This document shows positions 11,598-23,309 of a stretch of 64,000 nt of DNA, one piece after another. The notes under the pieces are model-generated. The model was not told where the DNA came from. It searched no databases and was given only the letters and a program-made list of their open reading frames with translations. The position numbers and the translations under genes were made by a program. Every line of letters begins with the position of its first letter. Position 1 is the first letter of the stretch. Source of the stretch: Trichostrongylus colubriformis (Eukaryota > Nematoda > Chromadorea > Rhabditida > Trichostrongylidae); the NCBI GenBank assembly GCA_963978905.1, contig OZ022259.1:23038068-23102067 (forward strand). Direction: 5' to 3'.

Positions 11598-13224
11598 TTA
11601 TGGACCATAGTATTGATCAAGTGCCCTCATAAAAGTTGAAGTACTACAACACCATGCATCACCGATCGATATTGATTGAAAATGTTGGTTTTTGTGCAGG
11701 AGGTGTCTTTACTACACACTACTTTACTGAACCATGTCAGACTCTGCCCACTGTGGAAACTGAGGACGGGGCATGCTCTAAAATGTTTGGTGTTTGGATG
11801 CAAATTTCTATTCGTTCCAAAAGAGCCCAGGAGTTAGGATAAGGTGGGCCAAAATGAGTGAAGGGTGTATGTAGCAGATGAAGAATCACAAACTATATAT
11901 AAATCAGGAGTTTGGTGTGTCTATCATGTTGTGTCTGTGCCCTCAAAACTCAGCACTACCTGAAGAACAAAGTCAGATCAAGTCAGAGTTGAGTGGATCT
12001 TGCTAAGAGATGAACAGGAAGCATATGGACCATGTCAGACTCCCTCACTGTGGGCGGGGCGTCAAGTGTTCGGCGTTTAGATGCAAAACTCTATCATTTG
12101 CTGTAACTCCTTCCAACAAAGCCTAGGAGTCGGGAAAAAGTAGACCAAAATGAGTTAAGGGTGTGTGTAGCAGATGAAGAATACCCGCCTTTAGCTGGCG
12201 TACACGCTCCACGTAGGTGGTGTTTACTATGAGCGTTTATAAGTTGCCTCAGGAGCAGCCCAGATACTGCGAAAAAAACCGATGGAGATCAGCGATGTCT
12301 AGGTGGTGTTGCACGTTCTTGAGGTAGGTGGAGGTCCGCCTACAATGGGCGGAACGTGCTCAACAATATCGTGCTCACTCATAAGAAATGTAACACCGCT
12401 CCAGAGCAGTCTACAGTGCCGGAGAAAGCTGATGTAATTCGAAGCTGCCAGAGTAACAAAAATAATGTCAACTGATTACGGTAGACGGGGTCATCAGAAT
12501 ATTGGTTGAAAATATCGGTTTTTGTGCGGAAGGCTGGAAACGGCTTATGCACCATACCGCTGAGTGAATACCCTCATGGAACATGAAGTTCTGAAAAATG
12601 AACAGCGAGCCACACCATTGGGTGGCGCCGTTGCAGAACTTCAATTAAGTGCTATTGGCCGACATCGATCGAAATCATTGATCCCTGAGCAAAGAGCTTA
12701 AAACAGGCAATGGGATCCCATTGAATGATTACAGTCGCAGAACTTGAAATACTGCAGCATCATGTGCCATGGGTCGTAATTGTCGGTTTTCGTACGAAGG
12801 GCCGGGCAAAGTGATGGATCACACCAGTGGATGGACACAATTGCAGAGGCTTACATTCTGTAGGGCTTATTTCATGCCTACTGTATTGCTATGATGAGCC
12901 TTTGTAGTGAAGGCTGTTAATGGACTACCTCTCAGCACAAATGTAAAATCTATTGATTGCCGCTAAACCACATTGCTGTGAAATTTCTTTCATATCATTT
13001 TGCCCACCGCCCGCTTCGCACCGGTACCCCGTAACGCGATGTAGATCGCGAAGCTCACCTGGTGTACTTAAGATTCGAAAACGGATGGTGAACCTTATCA
13101 TCACATAGTACGCTCTTTGATTTTTGTGACGAATGAGTGGCACCAGTGAACGTGTGGAAGGGTGTGGATTCGACAAATTACCAATGTCGTGTGACGCGCG
13201 AGGTAGATCGCGTGGCGAAAACTG

Positions 13225-13530
13225 GTTAATTATATAAACTACTAACTTTGTGCGTCGGTTTGTCTGTATGTCTGTCCGTCCGCAAGGGAGTGATTGTGAT
13301 TAGCGATAGAGCAAAGCAAACGATCCAAATAGGGTGAAACGGATGTTGATGGAGTATCATTGTAAAAGTGGTGTCGTCATGATAGCGCCTCCTACTTTAT
13401 AAACACCTCTTTGGTACCCTCGTCGTCATTCTGCGCTGTGCTGACGTCGCACCAGGTGTCGGCACACTGGGATGGCGTGCAGGTATGTTAGGTTGTCGTG
13501 GGAGTAGTGCCGTTCGGGCCAGACCGTTCA
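13225..13530. repeat. Dispersed repeat, copy B
   Basis: Diverged copy of 2,530-2,910, without the expanded 12-bp minisatellite. No gene is seen between 12,600 and 13,840. Confidence 0.6.
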
Positions 13531-13839
13531 AAAAGTGGGTGCTCACGTAAATGAAAACCGCTGCACAATTTTAACAAGTCTCGAACGGCCCGGTAGGCCG
13601 TCATAATGCGCGCAGAAAGTCGAAAATGGATAGCGGGAATCCCATCAGGGGGGATGGGGGGAAGTACAATCGCAGAATTTCGATTTCTATGACTAATGGG
13701 TGGCCAGAAGATGACAATCGATAGCCAGTAGATGATATGCTCAGTAGATGAATTCATCTGCATAACTGTAAATTGGATGGAGTTATACGCCACCTTTGCT
13801 GAGCCACAACATCAACTCCTGTTACATAACTTTATACGT

Positions 13840-14104
13840 ACCAGTTGGCTGGAGCACACTACTGCGCGCGATTCATGGCGATGTTGGGCAAAACAGGTTT
13901 GATCGGCACGAACACGGTTGTGCATGGAATTGAGCGGAAATTTCCTTGACTCTGCTTTCAGCTGAGCTATTGAGTTGTAAAAAAGCAGAGAAGATGGCGT
14001 GATAAAAAAGCATTCCCGTGCTATGATACTCCAGTCGCTTTGCATCGGACCCATTTTGCACATTGTCAACACGATTCGCGCGCAGTAGTGTGCGCCCAAC
14101 TGGT
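13840..14104. repeat. Inverted-repeat block of composite unit, copy 1
   Basis: Terminal inverted repeats begin ACCAGTTGG and continue into CACACTACTGCGCGCG. Copies at the same position of the next units are 16,566-16,824 and 18,236-18,477. It was probably a MITE insertion that predates amplification of the unit. Confidence 0.75.
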
Positions 14105-14180
14105 TCAGGTCATATTTGGGAATTCGGATAGTTCAGATATCGATAAATTGTATTCGATCGCATCGATTGGTAACATTTTA

Positions 14181-15078
14181 TCAGGTTGATTCATAATAAA
14201 TCGGAAAAATTCACCAATTTTAATCATTGTTGTACAACTTTTTTACGACAACAGGGATTCACTTGAAATATACTCCATCTTTATCGATGACCTTTTGCCA
14301 CGGTATAGGCAGATCACGGATGTACTTGCTCCAGAAGGCCGGAAGCTGGAGCTCGAAGAAGTTGCCGAGTGCCGCCTTGACCTCGTCGCGAGTTTTGAAG
14401 TCTTGGCCGTCCAGGTGGCGTTGGCTGTGGGAGAAAAGGTGGAAATCTGAAGGGGCCAGGTCTGGGAAGTACGGTGGGTATAGAAGTAAGGTCCAACTGT
14501 GCGACAGCAGCTCGGCCTTGGTCGATCTTGCGAAGTGCGGTCTGTGGAAGTAGACACGTTGTCGTGCTGGAAGTAGACATGTGACCGCCGCCGTAGCGAA
14601 CTTGGACATTGGCCTTCAATTCTCGTAATTGACGAACGTAGACGTCGGCGGATACTGTGGTACCTTCATCGAGCAGCTCCCAGTACTCTACGCCGTGTAC
14701 GCTCCACCAACCGCGGTTTTCGTCTTCGATGGAATAGTCGCTTGACGCAAACTTCGAATGCTACAACTACAGTGTACTTCTGCCGGGGACATGCCCCTTG
14801 TGAACTTCTATCAGACGTCTGCCGATATCCGCGGGTTCCTGGCCAGATAGCGTTATAAATAGTATGACGTTGCGGATGTGGTCTCTGGACCGCTTGAAAT
14901 CGTGCGGCATTGTGGCGGAATGAATTTACTTTGGAGTGATTATTTTGAAGTACTTTGAAAAGCTTTTCATACTCATTCCAACGGTACCTCGCGCGTCTAT
15001 TTTCGTTAATTCGTTACTGAGTTATGATCTCTAGAAATCATCACTACCATTTGCCCGATTTATTATGAATCAACCTAA
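14181..15078 (-). mobile_element. Internally deleted mariner, transposase pseudogene
   Basis: The 898-bp element has 24-bp inverted ends that differ at one base (TCAGGTTGATTC and TTAGGTTGATTC) and is flanked by TA at 14,179-14,180 and 15,079-15,080. On the minus strand the transposase start is readable from about 14,910 (HTH-like RSRDHIRNVILF, then IGRRLIEVHKG) and stops after about 50 codons. Downstream, WELLDEGTTVSADVYVRQL and FPDLAPSDFHLF in shifted frames match the mariner DDE domain and C-terminal half. The element is about 400 bp short of full length, the first catalytic region is missing, and frames shift. Units 16,566 and 18,236 show the empty target. It cannot encode active transposase. 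Confidence 0.93.
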
Positions 15079-15479
15079 TATTCACCTGCTGAGCATCTAA
15101 TTCCTACACATTGATGGCAGATCCATATCCCGATTATCGATGTTTTTCGTTTTCGTAAACACGCCTCACTATTTGGAATTTTGCATAGTCTAACGGTCGA
15201 TACTCAGGGTTGCTGCCAGTACCGCATTATAAAATGATTCCGAGTGAATCGCTTGCTTTGCTATCACAAATGTAGGTTGTATCATGATTATTAATGTAGA
15301 TCGCAGTATCAAGAGAAATGCACCATTTTCTGGAACGCCAGGCATTCAGCGGTCGATACATCGGCCAATGATATCAGAACATAAACAGAATATGTTAACC
15401 CAATGACAGTAAGCATCAGACGTGTTGTAAAGCGGTCGTATACGTAGCAGTAGCAGCAAGCGATGTAAAGGATTTCATC

Positions 15480-16470
15480 CCATTCAATTCCTAACGGTTC
15501 TTATCAGCTAATGTAAGCCGTTATCAGTTTCACTGAGGCCCGTGTAATCAACAACACCATTGAGCTCCCCGTACCCTACAATACTTGCGAATGCTAACAC
15601 TTCACTGTTAGCCGCAAAAGCGAACCGGCCTTGGTGACATTTCCCGTCTCACGCTCCTTATCGAAACTTATCAACTATTATCAGTTTGGATCACCCACCA
15701 TTGATGTGCCCGTTCCACCCTGCTGAATAATTATGAGTGTCAGCGCTCTTGGACCAACGCGAAAGGCGAAACGCATTTGACGACATATGCCTTCTCATGC
15801 TCCTTATCGAATCTTATCAACCGTTATCGATGCGAGCCACCCACCATTAATGTCCCTGTCCCAACACTCAAACTATTTATGAATATTGGCGCTCCGGGAT
15901 CAACCCGAAAGGCGAAATGGATTAGACGACTCTAGCCTTTTTACGCTCATTATCAAATCTTATCAACCGTTATCAATGCGGGACACCCATCATTAATGTC
16001 CCTGGCCCACCCTCCTAAACACCCATTGAGTGTCAGCGCTCTTAGATCAACACGAAAGGCGAAATGAATTTGACGACATTTGCCTTCTCATGCTCCTTAT
16101 CAAATCTTATCAACCGTTGTTAAGCTGGATCACCCACCATCAATGTCCCTGTTCCACTCTGCAAAAAGCCATTAAGTATGAACGCTCAAGGATCAATGCG
16201 AAAAGCGAAACGGATTCAACGACTCTAGCCTTTTTACGCTCCTTATCGAATCTTATCAACCGTTATCGATGCGAGTCACCCATCATTAATGTCCCTGGCC
16301 CACCCTGCTGAAAACCTATGAGTGTCACCGCTCTTGGGTCAACGCGAAGACGAAACAGATTTGGCGACATTTGTCTTCCGAGGCTCCTTATCAGCCCTTA
16401 TCAATTGCTATCAATTTCGGTCCACCACCATTGGTGTCCCCTTGCCACCCCTACATCACTTGTAAAATTC
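15480..16470. repeat. 146-147-bp satellite array, unit 1
   Basis: The anchor TATCAACCGTTAT recurs at about 15,815, 15,961, 16,108 and 16,254, a spacing of 146-147 bp. Each monomer includes GAGTGTCAGCGCTCTTGG, GGCGAAACGGATTTGACGAC and CACCCACCATTAATGTCC. The ORFs here are repeat artefacts. Confidence 0.92.
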
Positions 16471-17289
16471 ATGGTCCCAGCTTTGCTGCGACGCGAGATA
16501 TGAATTTCGTGACAGACAGACACACACACACGGACAGACAGACATACTTAGCGGATTATATATATACCAGCTGGCGGGCGCACACTACTGCGCGCGATTC
16601 ATGGCGATGTTGTGCAGAATGTGTTTGATCGGTATGACCACAGTTGTGTATGGAGTTGGGTGGAAATTTCTTTTCCTCTGCCTTCTGCTATTTATTTGGA
16701 TAGGATAAAAGCAGAGAGATGGCGCGATAAAAAAGCATTTTATACTTCAGTCGCTCTGCATCGAACCCATGTTGCATGTCATCGACACGAATCGCGTGAA
16801 GTAGTGTGCGCGAGCCAACTTGGTAAGGTCATCATTGGGAAATTGGATAGTTTAGACACTGATAGTTTTGTATTGGTTGCATCGACTGGTAACAATTTGT
16901 TCACTTGCTGAGCATCTAATTCCTACAGATTGATGGCAGACCATATCCCGATTATCGATGTTTATAGTTTTTGTAGAAATGCTTCATTACTTGGAAATTT
17001 ACATAGTCTAGCGGTCGATACCCAGTGTTGCTGCCAGTAGCGAATTAGAAAATGATTCTGAGTGAAACGCTTGCTTTGCTATCACAAATATAGGTTGTAT
17101 CATGATTACCAAAGTAGATCGCAGTATCAAGAGAAATGCACCATTCTTTTGGAACGCTAGGCAATTCAGCGGTCGATACATCGGCCAGTGATATCAGAAC
17201 ACAAACAAAATATGTTCACCTAATGACAGTGAGGATCAGACGCTTTTGCTGAGGCGGTCGTTTAGTAGTATCAAGCGATGTAAAGAATT

Positions 17290-18120
17290 TTACCCATCCG
17301 ATTCCTAACGGCTCTTATCAGCCACCGTAAGCGGTTATCACTGAGGCCCCTGTACCAAACAGTACCATTGAGGTCCCTGCACCCTACAATATCTACGAAT
17401 GTGAACATCCCACAGTTAGCTGAGAAAGCACCGGCCTCGGTGACATTTTCCTTCTCACGCTCCTAATCGAATCTTATCAACCATTATCAGTTTGGATCAC
17501 TCACTATTAATGTCCCCGTCCCACTCTGCTAAACACCCGTGAGTGTCAGCGCTCTTGGATCAACGCGAACGGCGAAACGAATCTGACGACATTCGCCTTC
17601 TCATGCTCCTTATCAAATCTTATCAACAGTTATCAAGCTGGATCACCCACCATTAATGTCCCCGTCTTACCCCGCACAACACCTGTGAGTGTGAATGCTC
17701 CGGGACCAATGCGAAAAGGGAAACGGATTTGACGACTCTAGTCTTTTTAGCTCCTTATCAAATCTTATCAACAGTTATCAAGCTGGATCACTCACCATCA
17801 ATGCCCCCGTCTTACCCCGCACAACACCTGTGAGTATGAATGCTCCGGGACCAATGCGAAAAGGGAAACGCATTTGACGACTCTAGCCTTTTTACGCAAC
17901 TTATCGAATCTTATCAAGCGATATCAATGCGGGTCACCCACCATTAATGTCCCCGTCCAACCCCGTACAACACCTATGAGTATGAATGCTCCGGGGCCAA
18001 TGGGAAAGGCGAAACGGATTTGGTGACATTTGCCTTCCGAGGCTTTTTATCAGCCCTTATCAGCTGCTATCACTTTCGGTCCACCACTGCTGAGGTTCCC
18101 TTGGCACCCCCTATATCACT
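17290..18120. repeat. 146-147-bp satellite array, unit 2
   Basis: Same monomer family as 15,480-16,470, bounded by the same spacer and the same GCTTTGCTGCGACGCGAGAT junction. Confidence 0.9.
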
Positions 18121-18959
18121 TTTAAAATTCAGCGTTACAGCTTTGCTGCGACGCGAGATATGAATTTCGTGACAGACGGACAAACACACACACAGACACA
18201 CACACAGACATACTAAGCGAATTATATATAGTAGGACCAGTTGGCTGGCGCAGATGACTGCGCGCGATTCATGGCGATGTGCAAAATGGGTGTGCTCGGC
18301 CCGACAACAGCGGAGCGGAGATTTCCTTCCCTCTGCTTTCAGAATTGCAAAAAAGCAGAGAAGATGGCGTGATAAAAAAGCATTTCGGTATCGGTATACT
18401 TCAATCGCTTTGCATGGAACCCATTTTGCACGTAATCCACATGAATCGCGCGCAGTAGTGTGCGCCAGCCAACTGGTCATCATTGGGAGTTTGGGTAGTT
18501 TGGAAATCGATAGTTTTGTATTTGATTGCATCGATTGGTAACAAATAGATCCCTTGCTGAGAATCTAATTCGTACGTACGATCGTTCTAATCATTGATGG
18601 CCATATCCAGCTTATCGATGTTTATCGTTTTCGTAAACATGCTTCACTACTTGAAATTTTACATAGTCTAGCGGCGGTCAATACCCAGTGTTGCTGCAAG
18701 TACCGCATTAGAAAGTGATTCCGAGTGAACTGCTTGCTTTGCTATCTCAAAAATAGGTTGTATCATGATTATCAATGGAGATCGCATTATCAAGAGAAAC
18801 GCACCATTTTTTTGAAACGCCAGGCATTCAGCGGTCGATACATCGGTCAGTGATATCAGAACATAAATAAAATATGTTCACCCGATGCCACTGCGCATCA
18901 GACGCTTTTGCTAATGCGGTCGTATAGCAGTATCAAGCGATGTAAAGGATTTCATCCCA

Positions 18960-19800
18960 TCCAATTCCCAACGGTTCTTATCAACCACTGTAGGCCATTA
19001 GTTTCACTGAGGCCCCTGTACCTGACAGCACCATTGAGGTACCCGTACCCTACAATACCTGCGAATATGAACATTCCACTGTTAGCCGTAGAAGCAAGCC
19101 GGCCTTGGTGACATTTCCCTTTCTCACGCTCCTAATCGAAGCTTATCAACCACTATCAGTTTGGATCACCCACTATTAATGTCCCCGTCCCACCCTACTC
19201 AACACCCATGAGTGTCAGCGCTCCTGGATCAACGCAAAGGCGAAACGAGTTTGACGACTCTAGCCTTTTTACACCCCTTATCGGATCTTATCAACCATTA
19301 TCAACTTAGATCACCCACCATTAATGTCCCTGACCCACCCTGCTAAACACCCATGAGTGTCAGCGCTCTTGGATCAACGCGAAAAGCGAAACGGATCTGA
19401 CGACTCTAGCCTTTTCACGCCCCTTATCGAATCTTATCAACCATTATCAACTTAGATCACCCACCATTAATGTCCCTGACCCACCCTGCTAAACACCCAT
19501 GAGTGTCACCGCTCTTGGATCAACGCGAAAAGCGAAACGGATTTGACGACTCTAGTCTTTTTACGCTCCTTATCGAATCTTATCAACCGTTATCAATGCT
19601 GGTCATCCACCATTAATGTTCCCGTCCCATCCCGCAAAACACCTATGGGTGTCAGCGCTTTAGGATCAACCCGAAAGGCGAAACGGATTTGGTGACATTT
19701 GCCTTCCGAGGCTCCTTATCAGCCCTTATCAGTTGCTATCGCTTGCGGTCCACCACCGCTGAGGTTCCCTTGGCACCCCCTATATCACTTGTAAAATTCA
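18960..19800. repeat. 146-147-bp satellite array, unit 3
   Basis: Same monomer family. Two adjacent monomers near 19,290-19,520 are almost identical, which indicates recent local unequal exchange. Confidence 0.9.
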
Positions 19801-20049
19801 GCTTCCCAGCTTTGCTGCGACGCGAGATATGAATTTCGTGACAGACGGACAAACACACACACAGACATACTACGCGAATTATATTAATACGATACGTATA
19901 TACCCCTTTTCGTCAGTGTAGTGTCACACGCGAGATACATCGCGCAGCTAAATCTGGTTAGAACATAAACGAAATATATTTACCCAATGGCACTGAGCAT
20001 CAGACGCTTTACTACATATATCGGTTGTAGTAGTGCAAGCGGTGTACCG

Positions 20050-20367
20050 GATTTTATCCCATCCGCTTCCTGACGGGTCTCATCAACCCCTGTGAGCCGT
20101 TACCATTTCCGATAAGTCACCATTAAGGTCGACGTACCTGCCATGCCTGTGAATGTGGATATCCCACCGTCGGTAGGAGAAGCGAAACGAACTTGGCCAC
20201 AATTGACTTTTGACGCTCTTATCGAATGTTATCAACGACTATCAGTTTGGATCACCCACTATTATTGTTCCCTTCCCACCCTTCACGACACCTATGAGTG
20301 TCGGTGCTCCAAGACCAACCCAAAAAGCAAAACGGATTTGACGAGATTTGCCTTTCTAGGCTCCTTA
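20050..20367. repeat. Terminal, partial 147-bp monomers
   Basis: About two diverged monomers separated from unit 3 by a TATA-rich junction. The last one is cut at about 20,368 by a mariner fragment. Confidence 0.75.
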
Positions 20368-20885
20368 TCCTTTGAGACGCGGAAGGAATGCTTTTCTGAG
20401 AAGAGCTGGTACAAGGCGAGACAGTCACCGCTGCCGTATGCATCCACCAGTTCCAGCAGCTCGCCGTCGCTGTTTGAGAAAAGCGCCGGAAAAGGTCCGC
20501 GATCACCCTCCTTCATGACAGCGCTAGCTCCCACATCGCGAAAAGTACTCAGGCCAAGCTACACGAGCTCGGCTGGGATGTCCTGCCCCACCCGCCATAC
20601 TCTCCAGACATTGCCCCTTCTGACTACCACCTCACCAATCCTCTTGAATTCTCGTGGCCAAGAGAAAATTCGTCTATTAAGACTCGCTTGCGAGGCCGAT
20701 CGCTGACTTCTGTGACTCACAGAACTGGGAGTTCTGGAAGGACGGAATCAACAATCTACCTATGAGGTGGCAGAATGTTGTCGATAACACTGGTGAATAC
20801 GTGATGCCCAATTGTTGTTTGTTGGAAGAAAAAATAACAAAAAGTGATGATCAAAAAATCCTGCAGGACATTTGGGACAACCTAA
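20368..20885 (+). mobile_element. 5'-truncated mariner fragment
   Basis: Plus-strand frames give AKLHELGWDVLPHPPYSPDI then APSDYHL, and further on FWKDGINNLPMRWQNVVDN, which match the DDE C-terminal part of mariner transposase. The right end is CATTTGGGACAACCTAA followed by TA at 20,886, a mariner 3' inverted repeat. The 5' two-thirds and left inverted repeat are absent, and frameshifts are present. It is a second, distinct mariner lineage, the one also seen at 47,445-49,150. Confidence 0.88.
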
Positions 20886-22480
20886 TACATACCGGTGTAT
20901 GGAACGGGCATTGTGTGCTCTCTTCGCGGTGAAAGGAGCAGTGCCAGCGACGATACCAATCCCTATGGAACTGTAGGAAAATTCTCTCCATACGGTTCCG
21001 TTCCGTAAATGGACGAGCACGCCGCGATGCGCTTGAGGTGTTTGGCGTCATGTCTGCATAGCTGCTGGACCTCAATAGACGGCCATTGTGGTAAATTTGT
21101 TCACCTTAAAAACCACCGGATGAGGTCCCTGCCGTGCCACTCTTGGGTGGATTCTCATTCGTTCTCTAACATATCAGAAAACGTCGTGACCGCTGATTTG
21201 AAAGTTACTACTAAACCGCTGAAGATGAAAGAATTAAAATCATACTCGCTTGAGTTAAAGTGATGGGTAACCACCACGGGTTCATGGACTAGCTGCACCA
21301 GTAACTTTTCGTACACTTGAAGTAGTTACGGCTCTCCCAGAGGGAGCTCACTTCACCCACGAAAGCATGATAAAGGATCAAGGATAGAGTTTTCGGCATT
21401 GATCAATCTCTTCTGTGGGATACGCCGCGCATTCTAGTTCTATTCAAAATCGTAGTGACATGCAAATGCGATTTGGCCTAATGACTTGCGGGGTCAGCTG
21501 ACGTACAAGTCAGTCTCTTATTACAACAGTAATCATCCATGGTATGCCTCTCTAATTGAAATCATGAACTGGCAAAGTTTTCCGTGATAATTGGCGTCTC
21601 TCCCACTCGCATGAAGCGAAATTAAATCGTGGATTTTATGCCTGCCCAGAACAACCTGAGCTTTCATTCCTCCGGCGGTGGCATGGCACAGGCTGACTGG
21701 AACGCAAATTCAAAAAAAAAGGACGTGGCTGCCTGCTTTCTAAACCACCTCGATTTCTGTAATGTGTGATATATGAGCGAAAGTATGATTTCTTGTTCCA
21801 TTGCGAATAATCGGCCCTCAATCAGCGCCTTAATGACTAACCGTGCCGCAACAACGGTGCAACCTTTCCAGTTGTAGACTCACCTATCCACCTGCAGAAG
21901 AAATTGTGTACTTTGATCACCGTGAGTTGAACCCAAGTAGATGAAAAGACGGGACCACCTCCCTAAACAATCCCTGAAGCGTCGGTCATGTAGGTCAAAT
22001 TAGCCGTTGAACCTCAACGCTTGACGATAATGGAACCTAATCCCTGAGCTGCTAACCACGAGGCATGCAGTGAACCAGGGTGGAGCTCGGCGTGGCGGAA
22101 CATTCAAAATACGGTCCCCTTAAAGGAGGCCTCCACACGGATCCTCTCTTCATTTTATCGGTATATCTCTGGTTTTCCTTCCAGACAATGCGATTTACAA
22201 AAAATTGAAAAGCTGTGAAGAAAAAGAGGGACTGATTTGGTACAGAATAAGACAGAGAAGGACCCAACAAATTCAATACTTATTCCTACAAGATGGCGCA
22301 GCCGACATGATCAAGCACTCATTCCCTGCTGACAAGGAAAGGCTCCCGGGTCACCGTGGCCATGTTAGGGACGGGTACATGCTGTCTGTATTGATTATGT
22401 GTTTCTTTTCCACCTCCTTGCCCATGTGTCCTTACAAGTTGGCTGTCCAGTTCATGTATTGATTATTTTGTATGAGTTCT
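20886..22480. other. No recognised feature
   Basis: About 1.6 kb without a clear gene or repeat. ORFs on both strands (up to 86 codons) overlap each other and lack convincing splice sites. Confidence 0.5.
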
Positions 22481-22499
22481 CCTCGCTCTCTTGTATTGT

Positions 22500-22990
22500 A
22501 TATTCTTTCTGTTTGCGCGCCACAAAAGCCCGCGAAAAGGGGAGCCATGCATAAAAGGGCAACTCCGTTCAAGTCAAGACAGTTGAGGCTGATATAGACC
22601 GCGAGTAGCGGTAGTTTCTTACAGAGTGGATTGTAGTCCCTCTAGTTTTCTGATAACTGATTGTTGACCGCGAGGGCGGTCGTAGTAACTACTCGTGTGA
22701 AGAGGTGGTGAGAAGTGGAAGGTAGATTGTAGTCTACCTAGAGAGAGAGGGAAGTTCGAATTGAACTTGAACGGAGAGCCCTCTTAACAATTCCTTGTCG
22801 TTACACCTACCTGAAGAAGTGATCTGTCGTATCTCATTGATATTTGTTTTCGTCATTTATCAATACTCGGTGTCGATATCTAAGCTTACTTAGAAATTTG
22901 TCTCATATATTCGCTGTCGTGTGAAGATTACTTTTGCTCTTTATTTGTGTTGTCGTGTCGGCGACATAAAATTGATTTTATTCGAGTGTG
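22500..22990 (+). other. Possible solo LTR with promoter
   Basis: A TATA-box-like CATGCATAAAAGGGC at about 22,548 is followed by a long AG-rich leader with internal near-repeats (GATTGTAGTC at about 22,630 and 22,727). A GTGTCGGCGACATAAAA stretch occurs near 22,955 and resembles the primer-binding edge of Pao/BEL retrotransposons. I cannot find a second LTR or a reverse transcriptase frame. The call is tentative. Confidence 0.25.
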
Positions 22991-23242
22991 CTGTTTATTC
23001 GAGAGGTATATGCCATGTCCGTATCACAGTGTTCCGCGATGTCACTTTGCGAAAATAGGGGGGAGACCGGGGACGAGGCGCCCTCGGCGCTGGCGGGAGC
23101 CAGCCACGAGGTCTCAAATCTGCCCTCCAAATCTGCTAAACGATTCTGGAAAGGAAGTTACGGAGGCCTAAAAGTCCTGAAAGATACGGCGCGAAGCGCA
23201 GGTGCTGGTCATATATTACTCGAGAACACATGTTCGCAGCTG

Positions 23243-23309
23243 TCGGATGGAGCAGATGGTAGCGTGGCGGGCTATAAATCGGGGCATGGGGGTTCGAATC
23301 CTTGGTGCA
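23243..23309 (+). other. tRNA-like sequence, left arm
   Basis: A-box-like GATGGTAGCGTGG is spaced from a perfect B box GGTTCGAATCC, as in a tRNA gene or tRNA-derived SINE. The anticodon stem does not fold convincingly, so it is a tRNA-derived remnant and not a working tRNA. Confidence 0.5.

Larger units (their letters stand above)
8600..13000. repeat. Diverged repeat modules with TATA-like core
   Basis: Loosely repeated 300-600-bp modules, each opening with a variant of CTATATATAAACCAGGAG. Copies start near 8,611, 8,889, 9,225, 9,750, 10,356 and 11,892; the module also occurs at about 2,975, 6,662 and 7,676 in the younger array. A GGTCAGGTCAAGT-like block and a CTGTGGGCGG block follow. Single 117-bp monomers are interspersed, for example near 10,250, 11,120, 11,640 and 12,490. 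Two transposons (10,707 and 11,175) are inserted. No gene is seen. Confidence 0.75.
13840..19910. repeat. Higher-order tandem repeat, about 1.7-kb composite unit
   Basis: Three head-to-tail units start at 13,840, 16,566 and 18,236. Each has a 240-265-bp inverted-repeat block with ACCAGTTGG ends, then about 700 bp of spacer containing CATCGATTGGTAACA and TTATCGATGTT. An array of 146-147-bp monomers and an ACACACAGACA-rich junction complete the unit. Units two and three are about 1,670 bp. Unit one is longer because a mariner (14,181-15,078) is inserted. Confidence 0.92.

Noticed and set aside
14227..14557. 108-codon plus-strand ORF
   Set aside because: Antisense shadow of the mariner transposase pseudogene.
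20143..20706. 187-codon ORF, the longest ungapped frame in the satellite region
   Set aside because: It joins satellite monomers to an out-of-frame reading of the mariner fragment; the true transposase frame is different.
23243..23309. Functional tRNA gene
   Set aside because: The B box is perfect, but the anticodon stem and acceptor stem do not pair, and the sequence is part of a repeated palindrome.
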